The translations under genes and the position numbers were made by a program. Shown here in pieces: positions 18,101 through 23,330 of a DNA stretch of 48,694 bases (its first letter is position 1; each line of letters opens with the position of its first letter). Under the pieces are notes generated by a model. It did not search any database. It saw only the letters and a list, made by a program, of their open reading frames with translations, and was not told the DNA's origin. The DNA comes from Saprospiraceae bacterium (lineage in GTDB: Bacteria; Bacteroidota; Bacteroidia; Chitinophagales; Saprospiraceae). Location: positions 1 through 48,694 of the forward strand of contig JALWSS010000154.1 in assembly GCA_026993525.1 (NCBI GenBank), read 5' to 3'.

Positions 18101-21081
18101 CGTTGGTCAAAGAAATCAGCCTCAAAAGGGAGGCCGGCCGCAACCCGCTCGTCTCGGTGGTCTTCAACATGGAAACCATGGACCGGAGCTGCGATTTCGG
18201 TCCGTTGGAGGTGCAATCGGACTTCATCGAAGGCGATTACAAACTCTACGACCTGCTGGTGCAGCTCAAACCTGCACCCGGCAGCGAAGGGGCTATTCAG
18301 TTGAAGTGGTTTTACAACAAAGACCTTTTTGAAAGCGCAACCATCCTGAAGAACCTGCAAGCTTTCAGCGCTTTCTTCGAAAAACTGACGGCTGAACCCG
18401 ACAGGCCTTTGCGGGAAATTGACATTTTGCCGAAGGAAGAAAAAGAGCGCCTGCTGGGCTTTGGAACGGGCGAAAGCATGCCCTGGCCGCAGCCCGGCCT
18501 GCCACAGACCCTGCACGAATGGCTTTCCTTCACTGCTTCGCAGCAACCGGAAGGCGTCGCCGTGGTTTGCGGAGCGGAACAACTGACCTTTGATGAACTC
18601 GACCGGAAATCCAACCGGATTGCCAATCACCTCCTCAGCCTGGGCTTCGAGGCCGGGGCCTATGCCGGCGTGTTGCTGGAGCAGTCGCTTGATATCCTGC
18701 CGGCCATCTTCGGCGTGCTCAAAGCCGGGGGCGCTTATGTGCCGCTGGATGCTTCCAACCCGGCAGAGCGCCTGCGAAACATCGCCTCCGATGCGGGCAT
18801 CAGCCACCTGCTCACGCATTCGTCGGTGATGCACAAGAGCTTTGGCATGAGCGCCGGTCTGCTGGTGCTGGATGCCCTTGCCTGGGAGGAATTGCCCGGC
18901 GAACGGCCGCAGCTCAGCGTTCGGCCTTCGGCCAATGCCTATGTGATCTACACCTCAGGTTCCACCGGCCGGCCGAAAGGGGTGGCCATCCGGCACGAAT
19001 CGGCCCTGCACACCCTGGCTGCCATCAACCGGCACCTGGGCGTCGGCCGGGATTCGGTGTTGTTTTCCGTATCCAGCATGGCCTTTGACATGAGCATACC
19101 CGACTACTTCCTGCCGGCTACCACCGGCGCCCGGCTGGTGATGGCCACCCCGGAAGAGCGCCGGGACGGTTTCCGGCTGGCGGCGGCCATTGACGGGCAC
19201 CGGCCCACCCACATGCAGGCCACGCCCGCCACCTGGCGCATCCTGTTGCTCAGCGGCTGGCAGGGAAGTGAACGCTTGTGGGCCATTGCCGGAGGCGAGG
19301 CCCTTCCAAAAGAACTCGCTGCGCAATTGCTGGGACACACCCGTGAGCTCTGGAACGGCTACGGCCCCACAGAGACCACCATCTACGCCACCTACCAACG
19401 GGTGGACAAAGACCTGCTCCGGCGCCAGCCCGGCGATGCGGTGCCCATCGGCAAGCCCATCGCCAATGTGCAGTTGCGGATCGTTGGCAAAGATGAAAAC
19501 ATGGTGCCTGTGGGAACACCCGGAGAGCTGCTCATCAGCGGGCCCGGCGTTTCAACCGGCTACCTGGGCAGACCGGAACTGACGGCAAAAGTCTTTGTCA
19601 AAGACGAAAACGGACAGACCTGGTACCGCACCGGCGACCTCGTCCGCTGGCTGCCGACGGGAGAAATTGACTTCCTCGGCCGCATGGATGGCCAGGTGAA
19701 GATCAGGGGCTTCCGCATCGAACTGGGCGAAATAGAAGCGGCCCTGCACCAGGTGCCGGGCGTGGAGCAGGCCGTGGCCGGTGTTGCCAATGACCCCGCC
19801 GGCGAGCTGCAGCCTGTCGCCTGGCTGGTGATGCAGCCGGATGCAGATTTTGACGAAAAAGCATTTCGCAATTTCCTTCGGAAAAAACTGCCGCCTTACA
19901 TGGTGCCCGCTGCCTTCGTGCAAATGGATGAGCTGCCGCTGAACAACTCGCTGAAAGTGGACCGCAAGAACCTGCCGGCTCCCGTTTGGGAACAAAAGCG
20001 CAAGGCCAACACCCGCACCAAAGCGGAAAGCGAAACTGAAAAAATGCTGGCCCGACTCTGGGAAGAGGTGCTGGGTGTCAAAAACCCCGGCATTGACGAA
20101 GACTTTTTTGAAATGGGCGGGCACTCGCTCAGCGCCGTCAACCTGCTGTCACGCATCCACAAGGCCACCGGCCGGCAACTGCCTCTGACGGTGTTGTTCC
20201 GGCACGCCACCATCCGGCAACTGGCCGCATTGCTGGACGAGGAGGATGCAGCCCCGGCGGCTTTTTCTTCCCTTGTTCCCATTCGCCCTGCGGGCAACAA
20301 GCCACCGCTCTTTCTGGTGCACGGCGGCGGACTGCACGTGCTCTTTTACCAAAACATGGTGCGGCACCTGGAACCCGACCAGCCCATCTATGCCCTGCAG
20401 GCCCGCGGCCTGGACGGCAGTGCCGAACCGCACGACAACATAGAGGATATGGCAGCACATTATATCGAAGAGATCAGGTCTGTGCAGCCACACGGGCCTT
20501 ACCTGCTGGCAGGTTATTCGCTGGGTGGCATCGTGGCCTGGGAGATGGCTCGCCAACTGTTGGCCGACGGTGAAGAGGTGCCCTTCCTGGCAGTTTTTGA
20601 CGCCGTAGCCAAACAGGAGGCCGGCGGCTCAGCCACTAACTGGAAAAAGAAACTGAAGAAAACGGGCTTCAACCTGGGACTGCTGCTGAAAAACCCCATC
20701 GCCGCCGTGGAGTACAAATCGCAGATGCTCAAAAACCGGGTGGACAACATCGCCGGAAAACTGCGCGTGGCCTACATGGACACCAAAACCAAAAAGGTGG
20801 AGGAAGGCTACCTTCCCTTCGGTAAAGAGGTGTACGAAAAAAGCATGGAGGCCTATCACAAATACCGGCTGGAACCCCTGGATGTCCAGTTGGATTTGTT
20901 CAAAGCCCGGGAACTGATGTTCTACGTAGCCGACCCCCGGCACTACGGCTGGACCAAATACGCCCGAAAAGGCGTACGTGTCCACAACATAGATGGCAAC
21001 CACCTCACCCTCTTCGACCGGGTACATGGCGAGGAAATTGCGAAAATTGTGCAACGAAGACTGGAGGAGGTGTCAGGGTGA
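6109..21081 (+). CDS. Single-protein hybrid NRPS-PKS with embedded sulfotransferase and aminotransferase
   Basis: A 4990-residue assembly line in one protein. Order with key residues: A1 (16-518), PCP1 (S565), sulfotransferase (660-945), KS (965-1390; C1136, H1272, H1312), AT (1475-1840; S1573 in GHSMGE), ACP (S1904), Gln-rich linker (1965-2121), class III aminotransferase (2140-2595; PLP Lys2424), C1 (HHIAVDG 2742-2748), A2 (TSGSTG 3218), PCP2 (S3610), C2 (HHIVLDG 3803-3809), A3 (TSGSTG 4282), PCP3 (S4673), TE (S4804 in GYSLGG, H4965). All main catalytic residues are present. There is no KR, methyltransferase or epimerase. Microcystin McyG/McyE use a comparable A-PCP-KS and ACP-aminotransferase-C logic. 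Expected chemistry: starter, one malonyl-type extension, beta-amination, two amino acids, release. The ATG at 6109 is preferred over a TTG at 6085. By-eye specificity codes: A1 D-V-L-T-N-S-L-V-N-K, A2 D-P-Q-A-M-S-A-I-Y-K, A3 D-M-P-A-A-A-G-I-Y-K; substrates not assigned. Confidence 0.96.
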   Translation: MRYGTIEPISFPAGSCLHELLTKQAQAQPEKTALIFRNGSMSFSDLDRRSTELATVLQEAGVGLEDFVAIYCERSFELIVAIFGILKAGGAYVPIDVDYPNDRMAFMVEDAGARVILTQRHLAGQLPDTGAGVICLDEPLAVGGQAFQKPAVEPHNLAYMIYTSGSTGKPKGVMISHENVCYQLQGQQAIAPSPIDKMLLTVSISFDVSVLTIFWSLLQGATLVLPEQGEEKDMVRLAETIRRNAVTHTMTLPSPYTLLLDQAPAGSLDSLRLVNVSGEVCPVSLAQRHEQLLPNTQLYNLYGPTEATVNCTFFTFPKGFDADKAPIGIPIQGYEIFILDENLEPVAGGEVGEIYIGGRVPVVGRGYWNRPALTAERFIERPARLGIPEHPRARTLYKTGDLARWMPDGNIEFLGRSDFQVKFRGFRIELGEIEAALQQHPSVKETVVLLRDEHDLARQRLVAWLTLHDGKRATVTELREHLATRLPEYMLPSQFVFLDKMPLTTNGKFDRKALPDPPAQRPHLSVLYEAPGTELENYLAARWESLLGIAPVGRNDKFFELGGNSILAARFLGELMDATGASIFITSIFDHPTVAEYAAFLEKNYPEAVAGLVNLSPSENAGGGAAGERLTDEEIAEFPKLVPVHLSEASFPSVNGDPDVAPLFILAPPRSGTTLLRVMLAGHPALFACNELQLLHFETLRQRSEAYAGKFKLWTEGLIRAVMELKNCDAEAAQYLLHQLEEKGTTTAKMFRLLQEWSGGRTVADKSPSYALDPLALQKALHDFPKAKFIQLVRHPWSMVRSFEKYHMDQVLYLHSHSLPPWKLGELVWLHSQRNVSRFLETVPEGQKSVMLYEALVSQPEKTLRRMCDEIGLEFHPGLLNPYQDLDKKMTDGIYADSRSMGDTHFDRQKGINAQKAEEWKGVLNDNFLASQTWEMAEQLGYEAIDRKEEATAPESLPEATGPRKDSRIAIIGMACRVAGARNVEEFWKLLKTGTDPGRKITPDDLAAEGLAGVSERQVLRTYALEGPYDFDHNFFGLHPREAAMMDPQHRHFLETAWEALETAGYDPLRYDGRIGLFGGVARNTYFLRNVMGHPELLEAAGGYQEMLASDSSFSVTRVAYKLNLKGPAVNVQTACSTGGVALHLACQSLHNGDADMVLVGGGRIQSPVLAGYEYTDGGPLSDDGYLRAFDAGASGMVQGHGMAMLLLKPLVKALADGDHIWAVIDATAINNDGADKTGITAPSSAGQAAVIESALRKAGLSAGDISYVEAHGTGTYIGDPIEIQGLGTAFRRFTERKNYCAVGSVKTNVGHLDAGACLIGVIKTALALYHGELPATLHFREPNPQIDFANSPFFVNDRLRPWPRSNGPRRAGVSSFGLGGTNAHIILEEPPAVEPLRSEGGPELLLLSARTENGLARLQADFANYLERHPDAPIEAAAATTATGRSHFSHRAAFVAGAGRPFSSPAAMGQVEPGAKAAALLFPGGGAQYVNMGRGLYESEPVFRREMDRCFDLLKEQHDLDLRGLVYPEDKHDTSPIAAPAAGLAALFAVEYATARLWQHWGIEPAALLGHSMGEYTAACIAGVMDLDTAIGLVAVRGKLFESLPADGAMLSVPLPEDELKAWLEPEHCISVINRHDSLVVSSTSEGIDRLHNKLEAAGIECTRLHIAVAAHSPQVEPILEAFGKYLASAKLAAPAIPVVSNVTGTWLTDEQARSVDYWLSHLRNTVRFHDCLSTLFGFSEEKPLTFLECGPGQTLAGFARLHPLRKGQPVWASIRHPREQIEDRDFILTTLARLWVQGFEIKWQQFHAHKNWRRLPLPTYPFEKHRHFIPPATGAARQAPDLPELNTVPSTPVISKPAMSQPTKTRKDVLIDEVRNILYELSGMDPESMDPAAAFLELGFDSLFLSQAVIRFNKRFSSRLSFRALFEEVPTIEALAAHLDETLPAGVFEPEVTPPAPLGEEVPQTQQPGQPLSTSLNPSQQSQQLQQLQQLQQLQSRNKPGIVSSAHDQQSQQFQQFQQSHQSQQSQQPTPGSPLAALIQQQLILMQQQLDLLKGTTQPLQQSQQFQQSQQSQQSQQSQQSQQFQQSQQFQQSQQSQQSQQSQQPQQPQQPQKPQEIVRSTKGVTAKMSNYARIKAAEELPERQRKGLEDFIRRYNEMTATSKKMQQRHRQFYADPRSVTGFSKLWKEVVYQVALKKAKGSRIWDVDGNEYIDYVMSYGVGLFGHMPDFVEEAVAAALKRGNSLDVLPPEATEVARIICEMSGMDRVTLANTGTEAVLGAVRAARTASGRERIAVFDTDYHGMIDQFLVRGVHLKDKSVSLPSSPGIPSFLVENNLVLDYDDPYALEKLKANLHELAAVVIEPVQAQNPHWQHDELIRQVRELTREAGVALIFDEIINGFRLAKGGAQEWFGVEADIVAYGKSISGGLPLSAVAGKARYMEAFDGGMWQYGDDSSPEGIVTYFASTFIKNPISVAAAYAAMQELERRSPELQEELNERAGRFAERIREIFLKTKAPFMIQTCSSFFMLKTADNNPLSRLFNYFLRMRGVNVRERPCFISTAHTDEDFERTYKAFEEAIQDMFDAGLIEPWEGEDLNVIIPPKVRRHSDYPLTPGQEEIFVTGQLGREASLTYNVGTEIRLEGDLNREALETALRQLISRHEALRTTFLKDGSRQKPLPVFDPELPFTDLSAFAEGEKEQQLKALHKAETDTPFDLENGPPVRFRLVKWSGQDHRLLITVHHIAVDGWSLGLLTRDAGRLYARACGSAVSLPSVKQLGTYALEQREFLQSEDFHKNLEYWKQHLTPLPPPLQLPTDRKRPSLKTWRCDVATLHIEADRFRQISKVAARQGTTFYFYVFAAFGAFLHKLSGQEDFVLGMIAAGHNLPGNEHLTGHAANLLPIRLRPDGNEAFGNFLKRTRSTLLDAFEHQNFTLGALSGEMELPRDPSRPSLVSVLFNLDSPLDQLEFGALKAGTRPIPRRYETFDIFVNISPLAGGAGLNVEWNFNADLWDKSTVESWLQSFGTLLEGCMQDPGTPVGKLPLMDPPSLRNWLQRGSGPAMDFPKETLHALVSEQARKTPDRVAVACEGRSLTYRQLEDTSNQLARHFSDKGLLPGTFAAVLADRNELLPAVLLAVLKCGAAYLPLDPANPAERLRFLLDDSGARLLISESRFKGTLPREPEISSSFIDEEKNEWQGLPTQAPAISAKPDDLAYMIYTSGSTGRPKGVPIRHLQAVHLITAMRKVLDFSEKETVFAVISVTFDPSVQDIFMTLSNGARLVIAPTEVVKNGYLLAQQLEASGATFLQATPVTWQMLVSSGWQGLPGLKMVSGGEGLSRELAAELLKRGARLWNAYGPTETTIYTLAKKITGQALDEPHLSGYVPIGKPLPDTQVFILDKHLQPVPDGMPGELYIQGLCVAAGYHRRPEKTAVAFINHPDFGGDKLYKTGDLVVRHPGGDVEYINRLDNQVKLRGYRIELGEVEAVLRKMEGLQDGAVALRTLPNGEQGLVAYVVKKPGVNGIPIRDFLKKQLPEYMVPAVIMELDALPQTATGKLDRRALPNPDAKLMENRAGYEEPLGPMEILLAQVWKELLGLERVGRHDNFFELGGHSLLAVRLLSAIEDKTGVRLPLVSLAGEATIARLATLLASPKKDDTPSETARPVVDESSDIKTVPLTEGQREIHVSHHFSPEAAASFNIGSAIRLKGELNLEALTWAIRTLAQRHEALRTSIDGGGELQHIHPAAALEPQLLDFSSLPVAQRAKKLEALKKEQLKTPFDLGKAPLARFFIVRMDELEHVVLFVMHHIVLDGWSVGVLTADLGRMYAVESGYSREQLPPVQQLSDFALRQKDMLNSEAFAAARQYWLQQFESGVEPLNLPLDHPRSADTGWEAHSQSVILPKEKIERARVLAAGQGATLYTFMYAAFQAWLSRWCQQEETVIGVAVSGKSIVEWQNLVAHRTHLLPVRGKTDPAKNFSQHLENANLQLLSAFDHQEYTLGTLVKEISLKREAGRNPLVSVVFNMETMDRSCDFGPLEVQSDFIEGDYKLYDLLVQLKPAPGSEGAIQLKWFYNKDLFESATILKNLQAFSAFFEKLTAEPDRPLREIDILPKEEKERLLGFGTGESMPWPQPGLPQTLHEWLSFTASQQPEGVAVVCGAEQLTFDELDRKSNRIANHLLSLGFEAGAYAGVLLEQSLDILPAIFGVLKAGGAYVPLDASNPAERLRNIASDAGISHLLTHSSVMHKSFGMSAGLLVLDALAWEELPGERPQLSVRPSANAYVIYTSGSTGRPKGVAIRHESALHTLAAINRHLGVGRDSVLFSVSSMAFDMSIPDYFLPATTGARLVMATPEERRDGFRLAAAIDGHRPTHMQATPATWRILLLSGWQGSERLWAIAGGEALPKELAAQLLGHTRELWNGYGPTETTIYATYQRVDKDLLRRQPGDAVPIGKPIANVQLRIVGKDENMVPVGTPGELLISGPGVSTGYLGRPELTAKVFVKDENGQTWYRTGDLVRWLPTGEIDFLGRMDGQVKIRGFRIELGEIEAALHQVPGVEQAVAGVANDPAGELQPVAWLVMQPDADFDEKAFRNFLRKKLPPYMVPAAFVQMDELPLNNSLKVDRKNLPAPVWEQKRKANTRTKAESETEKMLARLWEEVLGVKNPGIDEDFFEMGGHSLSAVNLLSRIHKATGRQLPLTVLFRHATIRQLAALLDEEDAAPAAFSSLVPIRPAGNKPPLFLVHGGGLHVLFYQNMVRHLEPDQPIYALQARGLDGSAEPHDNIEDMAAHYIEEIRSVQPHGPYLLAGYSLGGIVAWEMARQLLADGEEVPFLAVFDAVAKQEAGGSATNWKKKLKKTGFNLGLLLKNPIAAVEYKSQMLKNRVDNIAGKLRVAYMDTKTKKVEEGYLPFGKEVYEKSMEAYHKYRLEPLDVQLDLFKARELMFYVADPRHYGWTKYARKGVRVHNIDGNHLTLFDRVHGEEIAKIVQRRLEEVSG
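8086..8943 (+). other. Sulfotransferase domain within the megasynthase
   Basis: Residues 660-945 of the synthase form a PAPS-dependent sulfotransferase of the Sulfotransfer_3 type. The 5'-phosphosulfate loop is APPRSGTTLL (667-676) and the 3'-phosphate-binding segment is LVRHPWSMVRSF (792-803). It lies between PCP1 and the KS, so it faces the loaded starter or a later product. In curacin CurM a sulfotransferase acts on a beta-hydroxyl before a decarboxylating thioesterase; here there is no KR to make that hydroxyl, so the same chemistry is unlikely. Sulfation of a hydroxyl on the starter or the finished product is the simplest inference. Confidence 0.88.
12001..12471 (+). repeat. In-frame minisatellite encoding a Gln-rich linker
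   Basis: Between ACP and aminotransferase the gene is made of repeats that read as QQL, QQS, QQF and QQP. The cleanest run is 18 consecutive nonamers from 12295 to 12456 (CAACAATCT, CAACAGTTT and similar) with no indel. The spacer before the PPTase gene has the same CAACAAT core, but in mixed 8- and 9-bp units that would break frame. The linker (about 155 residues) should be a flexible tether. Confidence 0.9.
12097..12138. repeat. 42-bp double-hairpin element inside the megasynthase gene
   Basis: Two adjacent hairpins, TCCCGG...CCCGGGA and CGTGAGC-AGC-GCTCACG, are translated here as residues 1997-2010. Copies of exactly the same length lie in spacers at 21327-21368 and 46865-46906. In the codon phase used here, the 21327 copy contains a TAA stop while this copy does not. 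Confidence 0.85.
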
Positions 21082-21151
21082 GGGATGAGGGATGAGGGAT
21101 GAGGGGTGAGGGATGAGCTTGCCCGGCTGAACAGACGGGGGATGAGGGAAC

Positions 21152-21184
21152 ACGTTTACTAAACCTCGAAGGTTTAGTAAACGT
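21152..21184. terminator. 15-bp-arm hairpin after the megasynthase gene
   Basis: The arms 21152-21166 and 21170-21184 are perfect reverse complements (left arm ACGTTTACTAAACCT) around a CGA loop. It lies 71 bp past the stop codon. No T-run follows, so its role as terminator or mRNA end-stabiliser is inferred. Confidence 0.45.
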
Positions 21185-21188
21185 AGAA

Positions 21189-21274
21189 AACTACCTCACC
21201 CTCTTCGACCGGGTACATGGGGAAGAGATTGCGAAAATTGTGCAACGAAGACTGGAGGAGGTGTCAGGGTGAGG
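21189..21274 (+). pseudogene. Duplicated 3' tail of the megasynthase thioesterase
   Basis: These 86 bp repeat 20998-21083, the last codons plus stop of the megasynthase gene, with four substitutions and no indel. Three changes are silent (in the Gly-Glu-Glu codons), and the fourth turns the codon of the putative catalytic His4965 into Tyr. No upstream thioesterase sequence precedes the copy, so it is a non-functional remnant of a duplication or of a lost second gene. Confidence 0.85.
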
Positions 21275-21539
21275 AACCGAAGAACCGAAGAACCGAAGAA
21301 TCGAGGGATGAGGGAACACAACAATTCAATCCCGGATCAAGTTCGGGATCGTGAGATAAGCTCACGACCATCAATAATTCAACTCCCGAAAGCTTTCGGG
21401 ATCAACAATCTCAACAATTCAACAATTCAACAATCTCAACAATTCAACAATTCAACAATCTCAACAATTCAACAATCTCAACAATTCAACAATTCAACAA
21501 TCTCAACAATTCAACAATTCAACAATTTCAACAACCCAA

Positions 21540-22190
21540 ATGCACCTGCAAGTACTGAATATCAACGACATCGGTCCGGCTCAGTGGGAGTGCTGGCAGG
21601 ACCTGCTCAGCGAGGCGGAAGTGCAACGGGCGGCCCGCTACCGCATGGCCGTTGACCGGAAGACTTTCGTGGCGGGCAGGGGCGTGGTGCGCCAATTGGC
21701 GGCTAAGTTGGCTGGCGTTGCCGAATCGGAGATCAGCATTTTGACGACAGAAAAAGGGAAACCCTTTGCAGAAGGCTTGCAGGATCGCTTCCAGTTCAGC
21801 ATTTCCCATTCTTCAGAATGCCTGGCACTGCTGTGGCACGAAGGGCCTGAGCCGGTCGGCGTTGACATTGAAAAGTTGCGGGAAGGGTTCGATTACAGTG
21901 GAGTGGTGCACCATTATTTTTCCGAAAATGAACGCCGGCAAATCAACTCCGCCACGGACTTCTTCAAATTCTGGACCCGCAAAGAGGCACTCCTGAAAGC
22001 CCTCGGCACCGGCCTGGTGGATGATTTGAAGGGGGTGGAGGTGGACCAACACGCAACTTCAGACCAGGGGCATGCCTTCCAGTTCATCACCGTGCATTCA
22101 GACAAAGCAGTTATCAGTTGTGCAATTCCCAATGGTTTCGAGCTGTCAGAATCACAATTCCTTTCAGAAAAGTTTATTCTTGCTGACTGA
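21540..22190 (+). CDS. Sfp-type 4'-phosphopantetheinyl transferase
   Basis: This 216-residue enzyme should move phosphopantetheine from CoA to the carrier serines of the megasynthase. Seen motifs: FVAGRGVVRQLAA (about residue 42), KGKPF, FSISHSSE, the Mg-binding VGVDIEKLRE (about 104) and FFKFWTRKEALLKALG (about 141), the signature of the Sfp/Gsp family. Length fits the family. It starts directly after a minisatellite at ATG 21540 with no Shine-Dalgarno site, on the same strand as the synthase 458 bp upstream. The glycosyltransferase gene follows after 21 bp, so those two are likely cotranscribed. It may also serve other carrier proteins in the cell. Confidence 0.95.
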   Translation: MHLQVLNINDIGPAQWECWQDLLSEAEVQRAARYRMAVDRKTFVAGRGVVRQLAAKLAGVAESEISILTTEKGKPFAEGLQDRFQFSISHSSECLALLWHEGPEPVGVDIEKLREGFDYSGVVHHYFSENERRQINSATDFFKFWTRKEALLKALGTGLVDDLKGVEVDQHATSDQGHAFQFITVHSDKAVISCAIPNGFELSESQFLSEKFILAD

Positions 22191-22211
22191 TATATTCAGG
22201 CTAATTCCACC

Positions 22212-23330
22212 ATGCACATCCTCCTCACAGAACCCTTTTTCACGGGCAGTCACCGGCAATGGGCGCAGGGGCTGGCAGGCCGCAGCCGGCATCACTTCGA
22301 GCTGCTGACCTTGCCGGGCCGGCATTGGAAATGGCGGATGTACGGTGGGGCGGTGGAACTGGCCCGGCAGTTCAATGATCTCGAGGCTGTACCTGATCTC
22401 ATCCTTGCAACGGACATGCTGGATGTGGCCACTTTTCTGGCTTTGACCCGTGAGAAAAGTGCCGGCATCCCGGTGGCGGTGTATTTCCACGAAAACCAGG
22501 TCACCTACCCCTGGTCACCAACCGATGAGGATGTGAAGCTGGGCCGTGACAACCAGTACGGATTTGTCAACTACACTTCAGCATTGGCAGCAGACAGGGT
22601 GTTTTTCAATTCTCATTTTCACAAGAATTCATTTCTCGAAGCACTGCCGGATTTTTTGCGCCAGTTCCCTGATTGTCAGGGCCTGGATAACATTCCACAG
22701 ATAGCTGCAAAGTCTGAGGTGCTTCCTCTGGGGCTGAACCTGCGGATTTTTGATGAGTACAAAACCCGGAAACAGCACAGCAAACCGGTGCTGTTGTGGA
22801 ACCACCGCTGGGAGTACGACAAAAACCCGGAGCTGTTTTTCCGGACGCTGTTTCGCCTGAAAGCGGAGGGGGTTTCCTTCCGGCTGATTGTTTTGGGTGA
22901 GGCCTTCGGAAAATACCCGCCCATTTTTGACGAAGCAAAAGCGAGCCTGATGGATGAGCTGATCCACTTCGGGTATGCGCCGGATTTTGCGACCTATGCC
23001 CACTTGCTCTGGCAGGCGGACATCCTGCCCGTCACCAGCCGGCAGGACTTTTTCGGTGGCAGTGTGGTGGAGGCTGTCTATTGCGATTGCTACCCTTTGT
23101 TGCCGAAACGCCTGGCCTATCCGGAACATCTACCGGAGGCTGTTCACGCTGCTCATTTTTACGAAGATGAGGACTCCTTTTATACGGCATTGAAAAGACT
23201 GCTGCAAACCTGGAACGAGCTGCCGGAATTTTCCGGAGCGCAATACGTGAAAAAGTACGACTGGCAAAACCTCACCGCCGTCTATGATGAGGCGCTGACT
23301 TCCCCCTACTCTTTAAAACCACAGAGTTGA
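22212..23330 (+). CDS. DUF3524 glycosyltransferase, similar to tRNA-queuosine alpha-mannosyltransferase
   Basis: A 372-residue GT-B type enzyme. The N-terminal half matches the DUF3524/GTDC1 pattern: LLTEPFFTGSHRQWAQGL at the start, LPGRHWKWRM, DLILATDMLDVATFLAL, YFHENQVTYP, DNQYGFVNYTSALAADRVFFNS. The C-terminal half is a glycosyl transferase group 1 region with LLWNHRWEYDKNPELF and TSRQDFFGGSVVEAVY. The animal homologue (QTMAN) adds mannose to queuosine in tRNA-Asp; the bacterial role is less certain and could be tRNA or a natural product. It follows the PPTase gene by 21 bp. The last codons (SPYSLKPQS and stop) are made from the first unit of the downstream tandem array, so the C-terminus has probably been altered by repeat activity. 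Confidence 0.85.
   Translation: MHILLTEPFFTGSHRQWAQGLAGRSRHHFELLTLPGRHWKWRMYGGAVELARQFNDLEAVPDLILATDMLDVATFLALTREKSAGIPVAVYFHENQVTYPWSPTDEDVKLGRDNQYGFVNYTSALAADRVFFNSHFHKNSFLEALPDFLRQFPDCQGLDNIPQIAAKSEVLPLGLNLRIFDEYKTRKQHSKPVLLWNHRWEYDKNPELFFRTLFRLKAEGVSFRLIVLGEAFGKYPPIFDEAKASLMDELIHFGYAPDFATYAHLLWQADILPVTSRQDFFGGSVVEAVYCDCYPLLPKRLAYPEHLPEAVHAAHFYEDEDSFYTALKRLLQTWNELPEFSGAQYVKKYDWQNLTAVYDEALTSPYSLKPQS

Larger units (their letters stand above)
21082..21539. repeat. Repeat spacer between megasynthase and PPTase genes
   Basis: It contains GGGATGA heptamers, a hairpin at 21152-21184, a duplicated megasynthase tail (21189-21274), GAACCGAA units near 21275-21300, the 42-bp double-hairpin element (21327-21368), a CCCGAAAGCTTTCGGG palindrome near 21387, and a CAACAATT/CAACAATCT minisatellite from about 21404 up to the PPTase start. 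No additional gene is supported. Confidence 0.8.

Noticed and set aside
21189-21274. Start of a second thioesterase gene
   Set aside because: Only the last 28 codons are present, with no upstream domain; kept as a remnant.
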